DNA from: Flavobacteriales bacterium
Lineage (GTDB): Bacteria > Bacteroidota > Bacteroidia > UBA10329
Assembly (NCBI GenBank): GCA_020635535.1
Contig: JACJZP010000014.1
Coordinates: forward strand, 1 to 64,000
Length of the DNA: 64,000 nucleotides
Reading direction: 5' to 3'
Part shown: positions 54,534 through 61,239 of the stretch, one piece after another
Layout of the letters: the number at the start of each line of letters is the position of its first letter
Numbering within the stretch: position 1 is the first letter of the stretch
Notes under the pieces: generated by a model
What the model was told of the DNA's origin: nothing
Databases searched by the model: none
What the model saw: only the letters and a program-made list of their open reading frames with translations
Translations under genes and position numbers: made by a program

Positions 54534-54659
54534 CGTAACCCATCTTCAGTTTGCCGTAACCCATCTTTGGTTTTCCATAGCTTATCTTCAGTTAACTGTA
54601 TCCTATCTTCGGTTTTCCATAGCACATCTTCAGTTACGGGTTGATCATTTGCAGTTAAA
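54534..54659. repeat. 21-bp tandem repeat, about 5-6 copies
   Basis: Five clear units of exactly 21 bp (54534-54638) and one degenerate sixth, consensus close to CNTANCCCATCTTCNGTTTTC. Because 21 is a multiple of three, the minus strand reads as a heptad peptide (TEDVLWK TEDRIQL TEDKLWK TKDGLRQ TEDGLRT). There are no spacers, so it is not a CRISPR. Confidence 0.8.
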
Positions 54660-54735
54660 ATGAAAGTGTTTCGGTTCTCTTCGTGCTTCCTGCATGTCAG
54701 AAAAGTACTTAAACGGAAGAACCACCGCACAGCCC

Positions 54736-54795
54736 GCGCAAGAGTTCCAACGGATCTCTTGTGCGCAGCAGAACACGATCAGTCTCCGACTGATC
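54736..54795. repeat. REP-like double hairpin upstream of RAYT
   Basis: Hairpin 1: GCGCAAGAG (54736-54744) with CTCTTGTGCGC (54756-54766), with a 2-nt bulge. Hairpin 2: GATCAGTC (54777-54784) with GACTGATC (54788-54795), loop TCC. The second hairpin recurs in mirror position downstream of the transposase. Confidence 0.75.
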
Positions 54796-54822
54796 TTTAT
54801 ACCTTTCCGTTAAGGTAGAGTT

Positions 54823-55377
54823 ATGAGCACGCAGTATAAATTCCATGATCCCGAAGGGATCTATTTCGTCAGTTTTGCAACGGTCGGTTGGACAGATGTT
54901 TTCACCCGAGTGCTTTACAAGGAGATTTTCGCAGAAAGCGTGCGTCACTGCCAGCGGCACAAGGGTCTGGAACTTTTCGGCTGGTGCCTGATGACCAATC
55001 ACGCCCATCTACTGGTAAGGGCAAAGGAAGGCCATCGGCTCAACGACATCATCAGAGACCTGAAAAAATACACCTCAACCCAGATCATCAAGTCCATTGA
55101 GGAGAATCCGCAGGAGAGTCGGAAGGAATGGCTCCTCTCCATGTTCCGAAATGCTGGTGCACACAATCCGAACAACAAAAAGTATCAGTTCTGGAGGCAG
55201 GACAATCATCCCATAGAATGCTACAGTGCTCAGGTGGTTCATCAGAAACTCAATTATATTCACAACAACCCCGTCAAGGAGGGGGTCGTTGAGTTTCCTG
55301 AGCACTATATTTACAGTAGTGCGATCAACTATGCAGATGGTCAAGGTCTGCTCGAAATTGAACGGATTGATGGGTGA
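54823..55377 (+). CDS. REP-associated tyrosine transposase (RAYT, IS200-like)
   Basis: A 184-residue Y1-type single-strand transposase. The metal-binding pair is H60-A-H62 in WCLMTNHAHLLVRAKEG, and the nucleophile is expected to be Tyr145 in HQKLNYIHNNPVKEGVV; the N-terminus FHDPEGIYFVSFATVGW is typical of the TnpA_REP group. RAYTs are usually single-copy, domesticated genes that act on REP palindromes instead of moving themselves. Here hairpins with identical GATCAGTC stems lie on both sides, which supports an intact RAYT-REP unit. Both active-site motifs are intact, so it may be functional. Confidence 0.93.
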   Translation: MSTQYKFHDPEGIYFVSFATVGWTDVFTRVLYKEIFAESVRHCQRHKGLELFGWCLMTNHAHLLVRAKEGHRLNDIIRDLKKYTSTQIIKSIEENPQESRKEWLLSMFRNAGAHNPNNKKYQFWRQDNHPIECYSAQVVHQKLNYIHNNPVKEGVVEFPEHYIYSSAINYADGQGLLEIERIDG

Positions 55378-55405
55378 TGGAATTACTTACGGTGGTTGGT
55401 ATGAA

Positions 55406-55461
55406 GATCAGTCTAAGACTGATCGCACCACTTCCACACGAGTGACCCTTCGGAACACTCG
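55406..55461. repeat. REP-like double hairpin downstream of RAYT
   Basis: Hairpin 1: GATCAGTC (55406-55413) with GACTGATC (55417-55424), loop TAA. Hairpin 2: CGAGTG (55439-55444) with CACTCG (55456-55461), containing an inner CCTTCGG. The order is the mirror image of the upstream unit. Confidence 0.75.
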
Positions 55462-55602
55462 CGGGAGCGGGGGTATGCAACACCACTGGTCAACGGCAAC
55501 AATACGGTTCAGTTGGATCTGGCAAAGGGTCTGTATCTTTACAGGATAAGCATGAACGGCTCACCAAAATGGAGTGGAAAGGTATCCATAAGCTCTTATT
55601 GA
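55423..55602 (+). pseudogene. Relic of a T9SS type A C-terminal sorting domain
   Basis: The frame opens inside the downstream REP unit and has no start codon. From about 55489 it reads VNGNNTVQLDLAKGLYLYRI, then SMNGSPKWSGKVSISSY and a stop at 55600-55602. This is the end of a T9SS type A tail, matching the tail of the next gene (GLYLYNITVNGTPKWTGKLS): 17 of 24 residues and, by my count, 58 of 74 bases (55525-55598 against 56484-56557) are identical. The rest of the parent gene is absent; the RAYT/REP unit lies where its body should be. The start codon of the following cargo gene is inside this relic in another frame. Confidence 0.75.
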
Positions 55603-56558
55603 TAACCTTGGCATCAGTTCTGAGCATGCATCTGCATGCTCAGAACCTAGTGCCGAATCCTTCTTTTGAGGATTACACAGAATGTCCTGAAAATACTGGA
55701 CAGATAATAAATGCTCTTCCTTGGTATAGTGTGCGTTCATCATGCGATTACTATCACGAGTGTGGCTCTAATGGAGCAAGTATTCCTATAAATTACGGAG
55801 GGGGGGGGTATGCAAGGACTGGGAAGGCGTATGCTGGACTTAAGGTCTGGTGTGTAAATGACATATCCGGTATCAATCGTGAAGTTCTGGGAGTTCCGCT
55901 TATTGAAACATTGGTTGAGGGAGAAGTATATCGTGTTGAATTCTATTTGAGCATGTCAGACAGTATGTGGTATGCCAGCAAGGATGTGGGGGCTTATTTT
56001 TCTGTTCAACAACCGGATAGCGACAATGACAGCATAGAGAGCTGTCAGCCACAGGTGCGGTATGATGGGGATTTCATTACCGATAGGGAAGGGTGGACAC
56101 GTGTGTCAGGTAGTTTTGTAGCGGCCGGAGGTGAACGATTCCTGAGCATCGGCAACTTCGACAAATATGAGGATACGGAAACCCTTTTCGTGCCCGGTGG
56201 AGGTGTCAATCCATGGCATTCCAACATATATTGGAGTTGCTCAGAGTATTTCATAGATGATGTGTCGGTAGTGCCTGATAGCATTACAGGAATCAATGAT
56301 GAATTAGAAATTAAGAATGATGAATTGTCGGTGTACCCCAACCCGAACACAGGTGCATTTACGGTTGAGTTGAAACTACAGGAAGGAGAAGCGGCTCAAT
56401 TACAATTATGGAATCTTGCCGGGCAACAAGTGCTTGCCCAACAGTTGGGTAACGGAATAAATGCCATCGAAATAGATGCTCCTCAAGGTCTGTACCTTTA
56501 TAACATAACTGTGAACGGCACACCGAAATGGACAGGAAAGCTATCTATAAGTTCTTAA
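55569..56558 (+). CDS. T9SS type A sorting-domain cargo protein
   Basis: A 329-residue secreted protein. The signal peptide core is LLLITLASVLSMHLHAQ; the first residues MEWKGIHK come from reading the overlapping relic in another frame. The mature N-terminus NLVPNPSFEDYTECPENTGQ begins a carbohydrate-binding-like jelly-roll domain that I know as a recurrent module in Bacteroidota surface proteins (PWYSVRSSCDYYHEC, ARTGKAYAGLKVW, YFIDDVSV). The C-terminus is a type A sorting domain (LSVYPNPNTGAFTVELKL ... GLYLYNITVNG). A run of nine G at 55800-55808 lies in the coding frame. No ligand is known. Confidence 0.85.
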   Translation: MEWKGIHKLLLITLASVLSMHLHAQNLVPNPSFEDYTECPENTGQIINALPWYSVRSSCDYYHECGSNGASIPINYGGGGYARTGKAYAGLKVWCVNDISGINREVLGVPLIETLVEGEVYRVEFYLSMSDSMWYASKDVGAYFSVQQPDSDNDSIESCQPQVRYDGDFITDREGWTRVSGSFVAAGGERFLSIGNFDKYEDTETLFVPGGGVNPWHSNIYWSCSEYFIDDVSVVPDSITGINDELEIKNDELSVYPNPNTGAFTVELKLQEGEAAQLQLWNLAGQQVLAQQLGNGINAIEIDAPQGLYLYNITVNGTPKWTGKLSISS

Positions 56559-56561
56559 AAT

Positions 56562-56592
56562 CAAGCCCGCGATTTCAATCATGGGTTTTGGT
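56562..56592 (+). terminator. Possible terminator after the T9SS cargo gene
   Basis: Interrupted stem AAGCCC-GATT / AATC-GGGTTTT just after the stop codon. Weak because of two internal mismatched pairs. Confidence 0.35.
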
Positions 56593-56765
56593 CTGACTAT
56601 GCAATTTATGACAGGCAACGTTTTTGTAAACGACCAATGGGCAAATTCAAGGGGCTTTCTGAAGTTGCCGCTTTCAGCGTTAAGAAACACCCAAACAAGA
56701 GACATGTCGGGGCTTTTTTAGCCAGATATGCTCTAAGCGTTGCGTAATCCAAACTCAACGAAAAA

Positions 56766-56793
56766 GATTCCTCCGCTTCGGTCGGAATGACAA
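56766..56793. repeat. Dispersed repeat motif (GATTCCTCCGCTTCGGTCGG)
   Basis: The motif beginning GATTCCTCCGCTTCGGTCGG and ending AATGACAAG is a widely seen intergenic repeat in Bacteroidota and some other phyla; on the minus strand it reads VIPTEAEESF. The rest of 56593-56806 shows a 35-codon ATG frame (56637-56744) of unknown merit and no other feature. Confidence 0.45.
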
Positions 56794-56806
56794 GCGGCTT
56801 CTGAAC

Positions 56807-56814
56807 TACATTTG
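56807..56814 (+). promoter_or_regulatory. Candidate -7 box of the tatD-ansA operon (TACATTTG)
   Basis: Exact TANNTTTG ending 5 nt before the TatD ATG at 56820; predicts a leaderless mRNA. Confidence 0.5.
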
Positions 56815-56819
56815 CCTCC

Positions 56820-57617
56820 ATGCCGTATTTCGCAGACACGCACGCCCATCTTTATCTGCCAGAATTCGATGAGGACATTGATGCGGTGATAGACCGCGCT
56901 TGGGATGAGAACGTGCAGGTGGTTCTGCTACCGAATATTGACAGTTCCACCACAGAACGGTTAAAGCTCACCTGCGGCAAGCACCCGATGTTCTATCCTA
57001 TGATGGGATTGCATCCGTGCTCGGTAAAGCAAGAGAATTACAAGAGTGAGTTGGCCCATGTGCTTGAGGAACTTGACAGCGGTTACCAATCCGAACATGG
57101 AAAACCGTACATCGCTGTAGGAGAGATAGGTATTGACCTTTACTGGGACAAAAGCACCTTGGACATTCAGGTAGACGCTTTTGAGCAGCAAATGCTTTGG
57201 GCACATGAACGCAACCTGCCTGTTGCGGTGCACTGTCGGGACTCGTACGATGAGGTCATGTCATCCATCGAAAACATGGGAAACCAACGCCCCAAAGGTG
57301 TGTTACACTGCTTTACAGGAGATATGGATCAGGCCAATAAACTCATTGATCTCGGTTTTATGCTCGGCATTGGCGGTGTTATAACATTCAAGAACAGTGG
57401 TTTGGACAAGGTTGTGGAACAGATAGATATGGAACACCTGATACTTGAAACCGATTCACCCTATCTGGCTCCGGTTCCTCACAGAGGAAAACGCAATGAA
57501 TCGGCCTATGTGGTTGATGTGGCCAAAAAGATCGCAGAGATAAAAGGACTTGATTGGTACAATGACGTACGTCCAATTACCACTGAAAATGCTCACCGCT
57601 TATTTCAATATCACTGA
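56820..57617 (+). CDS. TatD-family metal-dependent hydrolase
   Basis: A 265-residue TIM-barrel hydrolase of the TatD DNase family. Metal-binding motifs: FADTHAHLYLPEFDEDID at the start, GEIGIDLYWDKSTLDIQ, LPVAVHCRDSYDEVM, GVLHCFTGDMDQA and LETDSPYLAPVPHRGKRNE. Family members are 3'-5' DNases or RNases and some act on D-amino acyl-tRNA. Its TGA overlaps the ATG of the asparaginase gene (TGATG). Confidence 0.95.
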   Translation: MPYFADTHAHLYLPEFDEDIDAVIDRAWDENVQVVLLPNIDSSTTERLKLTCGKHPMFYPMMGLHPCSVKQENYKSELAHVLEELDSGYQSEHGKPYIAVGEIGIDLYWDKSTLDIQVDAFEQQMLWAHERNLPVAVHCRDSYDEVMSSIENMGNQRPKGVLHCFTGDMDQANKLIDLGFMLGIGGVITFKNSGLDKVVEQIDMEHLILETDSPYLAPVPHRGKRNESAYVVDVAKKIAEIKGLDWYNDVRPITTENAHRLFQYH

Positions 57618-58645
57618 TGGCACAGGCTAAGGTTCTCATTATATATACAGGTGGTACCATCGGCATGATCCGCGATGAGAAGAAGGGTACACTCAAGCCT
57701 TTCCGACTGAACCGAATGATCAAGTCCATTCCATCCATTTTGGACCTGGGAATTGAAATACATGCCATGGAGCTGGAAGAGATCATCGACTCATCTAACA
57801 TGACGCCTAAGGTTTGGATAGAATTGGCAGGAATCATCGGTGACCAATATGAAAAGTTTGACGGCTTTGTTGTCCTCCACGGTTCAGACACAATGGCCCA
57901 TACAGCCTCGGCCCTCAGCTTCATGCTCGAAAACCTGGCTAAACCAGTGATCCTTACTGGAAGTCAGCTACCGATAGGCCTTCCCCGCACGGATGCCCGC
58001 GAAAACCTTATTACAGCTTTGGAAATTGCATCAATGAAAAACCCACAAGGGCAATCTTTGGTTCCGGAGGTCTGTATTTATTTCGAGGATCAACTCTACC
58101 GAGGAAACAGAACTTACAAGTTCAACTCCGAGAATTTCGATGCGTTCCTATCTCCCAACTACCCTATTCTGGCCGAGGTGGGAGTTAAGATCGAGGTCTT
58201 TGAGCATAGGTTGCTACCTCATCCAAATAAAGATCTGGTTGTAAGAAATACGCTCAGCAACAAGGTAGGAATGGTGCAACTGTTTCCCGGACTTGACCTC
58301 AGTCCGTTTGTGGACATGTTTATTTCAACAGGCACAGAACTGGTAATTCTAGAAACCTACGGCTCAGGAAATGGACCCACTGACAAAGGATTTCTCTCGG
58401 CAATTCGAAAATTGGTAGAGAATAATGTCTTGGTTTACAACGTTACCCAGTGCAGACAGGGGCATGTGCAGATGGGAAAATATGAAGCCAGTTCCGATCT
58501 GGCCAGGTTTGGTGTATTAAGTGGAGATGACATTACAATTGAAGCCGCATTGACCAAGGCCATGTACGTACTTGCCAGTACTGATGACACGAAAGAACGC
58601 GCTGAACTGATGGAACGGCCACTTAGAGGAGAAATGAGTAGTTAA
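57617..58645 (+). CDS. ansA: Type I L-asparaginase
   Basis: A 342-residue enzyme that deamidates asparagine to aspartate. The two catalytic threonine motifs are IIYTGGTIGMIRDEKKG near the N-terminus and VVLHGSDTMAHTASALSFML near residue 95. There is no signal peptide, so it is the cytoplasmic type. The C-terminal domain contains ILETYGSGNGPTDKGFL. It is coupled to the TatD gene by a one-base overlap. Confidence 0.95.
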   Translation: MAQAKVLIIYTGGTIGMIRDEKKGTLKPFRLNRMIKSIPSILDLGIEIHAMELEEIIDSSNMTPKVWIELAGIIGDQYEKFDGFVVLHGSDTMAHTASALSFMLENLAKPVILTGSQLPIGLPRTDARENLITALEIASMKNPQGQSLVPEVCIYFEDQLYRGNRTYKFNSENFDAFLSPNYPILAEVGVKIEVFEHRLLPHPNKDLVVRNTLSNKVGMVQLFPGLDLSPFVDMFISTGTELVILETYGSGNGPTDKGFLSAIRKLVENNVLVYNVTQCRQGHVQMGKYEASSDLARFGVLSGDDITIEAALTKAMYVLASTDDTKERAELMERPLRGEMSS

Positions 58646-58713
58646 ATGTTGTGCTTATGCGGAATGACATTTTTTGTATTTTGCGCGCCAAATTGGGGCT
58701 TATGCCTTTGAAA

Positions 58714-58801
58714 GGAGAGGTGGCCGAGTGGTCGAAGGCGCACGCCTGGAAAGTGTGTAAACCCCAAAAGGGTTTCGAGGGTTCGAATCCCTCTCTCTCC
58801 G
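58714..58801 (+). tRNA. tRNA-Ser (anticodon GGA)
   Basis: The acceptor arm GGAGAGG pairs with TCTCTCC (one G-T), the anticodon stem CACGC/GTGTG encloses CTGGAAA with anticodon GGA, a long variable arm (AACCCC...GGGTTT) is present as in all serine tRNAs, and the T arm is GAGGG-TTCGAAT-CCCTC. The discriminator base is G and no CCA is encoded. Confidence 0.96.
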
Positions 58802-58874
58802 CGAGAGGAATTTTTGAAATTGTTAATTGTTAACCATTAAATAATAGTTGAAAAACTAACCACTAATCTGAATC

Positions 58875-59717
58875 ATGAAAAAGTTGTTTGCTCTAATAAC
58901 CTTTGCTGCAGTATTGAACTTCAGCTACGCACCAATGGCAGTTGCACAAGAAGATGCCGCTGGTGAATCAACAGAACAAGTAGCCGAAGAAGCTCCGGCA
59001 GAAGAAGTAGCAGAAGAGGTAACCTCCGAGCCAGAAGCTGCTCCGGCCAAAGCACCTGCTGCTGTTGAGGAAGCCGAAGAAGCTCCACAAGGATTCCACC
59101 AAACACTTAAGACAAAATTCATCGAAGGTGGTGCTGGTTTCATGGGTGTGGTTCTTTTGGTTCTTATCCTTGGTCTTGCACTTTGTATTGAGCGTATCAT
59201 CTACCTGAGCTTGGCCACAGGAAATTCAGAGAAACTTCTGGGTGAAATTGAAAGCAGCTTGAGTTCAGGGGGTGTTGAAGCTGCCAAAGAGGTTTGCAGA
59301 AACACAAAAGGCCCTGTTGCCAGCATTTTCTATCAAGGTTTGAGCAGAAAAGAAGAAGGTCTTGACATGGTTGAAAAGTCAATTGTTTCTTACGGATCTG
59401 TACAAATGGGCCTATTGGAGAAAGGTCTTTCTTGGATATCACTTTGTATCGCCCTTGCTCCAATGCTTGGTTTCATGGGTACGGTAATCGGTATGATCGG
59501 TGCATTCGATGCTATCGAGGCTGCGGGTGATATTTCTCCTTCATTGGTTGCAGGAGGTATTAAGGTTGCACTTTTGACCACTGTATTCGGTCTTATCGTT
59601 GCAATGATCCTTCAGGTATTCTACAACTACATTATTGCTAAGGTTGACAGCTTGGTAAACGACATGGAGAACGCGTCCATCACTTTCATGGACATCCTTG
59701 TAAAAAGCAGCAAATAA
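58875..59717 (+). CDS. exbB: ExbB/TolQ/MotA-family proton channel subunit
   Basis: A 280-residue inner-membrane channel subunit that, with ExbD, powers TonB or Tol-type machines. It has an N-terminal signal-like helix (LFALITFAAVLNFSYAPMAVA) and then an acidic Glu/Ala/Pro-rich stretch of about 45 residues (EEAPAEEVAEEVTSEPEAAP), followed by three membrane helices (GFMGVVLLVLILGLALCIER, CIALAPMLGFMGTVIGMIGA, VALLTTVFGLIVAMILQVFY) with the conserved MotA_ExbB core. It heads a four-gene operon with a small membrane protein and two ExbD proteins. No TonB gene is in the cluster. Confidence 0.94.
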   Translation: MKKLFALITFAAVLNFSYAPMAVAQEDAAGESTEQVAEEAPAEEVAEEVTSEPEAAPAKAPAAVEEAEEAPQGFHQTLKTKFIEGGAGFMGVVLLVLILGLALCIERIIYLSLATGNSEKLLGEIESSLSSGGVEAAKEVCRNTKGPVASIFYQGLSRKEEGLDMVEKSIVSYGSVQMGLLEKGLSWISLCIALAPMLGFMGTVIGMIGAFDAIEAAGDISPSLVAGGIKVALLTTVFGLIVAMILQVFYNYIIAKVDSLVNDMENASITFMDILVKSSK

Positions 59718-59751
59718 TAACTGTTAGTAATAACCGTTTAAAGACTCGATC

Positions 59752-60072
59752 ATGGGAGATTTCATGGCAAACTATGGCATCATTATCTGCTACATCCTTT
59801 TGGCTGTTGCGGTACTGTCTGCGGTAGTATTCCCGATAATTCAGCTTGCTCAGAACCCAAAGAATGCCAAAGGCGCATTGATGGGAATCGGTGCGCTGAT
59901 CGTTGTAGTAGGTATTTCTTATGTACTTGCTTCAGACAACAATCCAAGCAACATGGAAATAACACCAGAGGCTGCTAAGCAGGTAGGAACAGGTTTGTAT
60001 GCTTTCTACATTCTTGCCGCGGTAGCCATTGTTGCTCTTGTTTATTCAGAAGTAGCTAAACTGTTCAAGTAA
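59752..60072 (+). CDS. Small membrane protein of the ExbB-ExbD operon
   Basis: A 106-residue protein with three predicted membrane helices (IIICYILLAVAVLSAVVFPI, MGIGALIVVVGISYVLA, YAFYILAAVAIVALVYSEV). I do not recognise a named family, but it lies between exbB and exbD with no gap to the latter (TAATG overlap), which suggests an accessory subunit of the proton channel in this phylum. The function is unknown. Confidence 0.75.
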   Translation: MGDFMANYGIIICYILLAVAVLSAVVFPIIQLAQNPKNAKGALMGIGALIVVVGISYVLASDNNPSNMEITPEAAKQVGTGLYAFYILAAVAIVALVYSEVAKLFK

Positions 60073-60707
60073 TGGCCAGAACTAAAAGAGAAATACAGGA
60101 GATCAATGCCGGCTCAATGGCCGACATCGCTTTCTTGTTGCTGATCTTCTTTCTGGTTACCACCACTATGGACGTAGACACTGGTCTTATGCGCGTACTT
60201 CCTCCCTATGTGGAAGAGCCGCCTGAGGATCAGCCAGACGTTATAAAGCGTAACGTGTTTGTGGTGCTTGCAAACTCTGCCGACAACCTTCTTGTTGAGG
60301 ACGAGTACATGCAGATTGAAGATCTGAAAGATGCTGCTAAGGAGTTCATTATCGGTAAACCGAATGACCCGTCAGACATGGCGTTTCCTCAATTTGAGCC
60401 CGCCAAGAACAAGCCCGAAAGCTATGATCTGGTAATCAAATACTGGGGGCCTGAGAAATTGGTCTCAAAGCAGATCATATCACTTCAAAACGACCGTGGC
60501 ACTTCTTACCAACTTTACATCGCTATTCAAGATGCGTTGGCAAGTGCGTATCAAGAAGTTCGCGATGAGGTAGCGAAAGAGCGATTTGGCAAATCGTATG
60601 ACGAACTTGCCAAAGGAAATGAAGTTGAGCAGGAGCAGGCCAAGGCCGTTAAGAAACTTGTTCCGCAGCGTATTTCTGAAGCAGAACCTAAAGATATCGG
60701 ACAGTAA
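60072..60707 (+). CDS. exbD: Biopolymer transporter ExbD (first copy)
   Basis: A 211-residue single-pass protein with the ExbD helix and conserved Asp in NAGSMADIAFLLLIFFLVTT (Asp18). The periplasmic part is longer than usual (about 175 residues) and ends in a charged, likely helical tail (LAKGNEVEQEQAKAVKKL). Its stop overlaps the ATG of the second exbD (TAATG). Confidence 0.93.
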   Translation: MARTKREIQEINAGSMADIAFLLLIFFLVTTTMDVDTGLMRVLPPYVEEPPEDQPDVIKRNVFVVLANSADNLLVEDEYMQIEDLKDAAKEFIIGKPNDPSDMAFPQFEPAKNKPESYDLVIKYWGPEKLVSKQIISLQNDRGTSYQLYIAIQDALASAYQEVRDEVAKERFGKSYDELAKGNEVEQEQAKAVKKLVPQRISEAEPKDIGQ

Positions 60708-61180
60708 TGCAGATCAGGAAGAAAAAGAAAAAGGACGTTCCACCGGTATCTACCGCATCTTTGCCAGATATCGTATTCATGCTGTTGTTCTTCTTCATGG
60801 TAACAACGGTAATGCGTGAAACTTCGTTGAAGGTGGTTCACATTATTCCAAAGGCCAAAGAGGTTGCCAAATTGGAGCGTAAATCTTTGGTGGCATACAT
60901 ACATATTGGTCCTCCATTGAAGCCGTTGCAGCCGATATATGGAACCGAGCCACGTATCCAATTGGACGATGCATTTGCTACGCCAAAGGATATTCCAACG
61001 TTTGTTGAATCTGTGAAGTCGCAAACAAATGAGGCTGAGGTTCCACTTCTTACTTACTCGCTTAAGGTAGACCGAGATACCAAAATGGGTATTGTGGTAG
61101 ATGTAAAGCAAGAATTGAGAAAGGCGCAGGCACTCAAGATCAACTACTCTACCAGCAAAATCGTAGACAAGCAAGATTGA
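60707..61180 (+). CDS. exbD: Biopolymer transporter ExbD (second copy)
   Basis: A 157-residue ExbD with a basic N-terminus (MQIRKKKKKDVPPVSTASLP) and the helix LPDIVFMLLFFFMVTTVMRE carrying the conserved Asp21. The periplasmic domain includes YSLKVDRDTKMGIVVDVKQE and ends KIVDKQD. Paired, diverged ExbD subunits may form a heterodimer in the channel; this is inference. A strong terminator follows. Confidence 0.93.
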   Translation: MQIRKKKKKDVPPVSTASLPDIVFMLLFFFMVTTVMRETSLKVVHIIPKAKEVAKLERKSLVAYIHIGPPLKPLQPIYGTEPRIQLDDAFATPKDIPTFVESVKSQTNEAEVPLLTYSLKVDRDTKMGIVVDVKQELRKAQALKINYSTSKIVDKQD

Positions 61181-61207
61181 TCAGTAATTCACGCTGAACG
61201 TATTGGA

Positions 61208-61237
61208 AACGGGGTTCTGAATAGGAACTCCGTTTTT
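61208..61237 (+). terminator. Rho-independent terminator after the exb operon
   Basis: Stem AACGGGGTTC / GAACTCCGTT with a 7-nt loop, then a T run. The end of the convergent CPBP gene is adjacent. Confidence 0.85.
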
Positions 61238-61239
61238 GT

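Larger units (their letters stand above)
54383..54733. other. Intergenic stretch with hairpins and tandem repeats, no convincing gene
   Basis: About 350 bp between the GT9 gene and the RAYT element. It holds a minus-strand terminator-like hairpin (54453-54482), a hairpin AAGTGTGC/GCGCACTT (54498-54518) and a 21-bp tandem repeat. The only open frame of note is a minus-strand GTG-initiated 68-codon frame (54524-54730) whose second half is the translated repeat. Confidence 0.6.

Noticed and set aside
54534..54659. Possible CRISPR array
   Set aside because: The 21-bp units are directly adjacent with no spacers and no cas genes are nearby.
56637..56744. 35-codon plus-strand ORF in the gap before tatD
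   Set aside because: Composition is protein-like (GKFKGLSEVAAFSVKKHPNK), but there is no promoter or homologue I recognise; recorded only as a possibility.
56606..56839. 77-codon minus-strand frame upstream of tatD
   Set aside because: It is made mostly of a dispersed repeat (VIPTEAEESF) and its start lies inside the tatD gene.
58651..58833. 60-codon frame over the tRNA-Ser gene
   Set aside because: It is the translated tRNA sequence; the cloverleaf is unambiguous.
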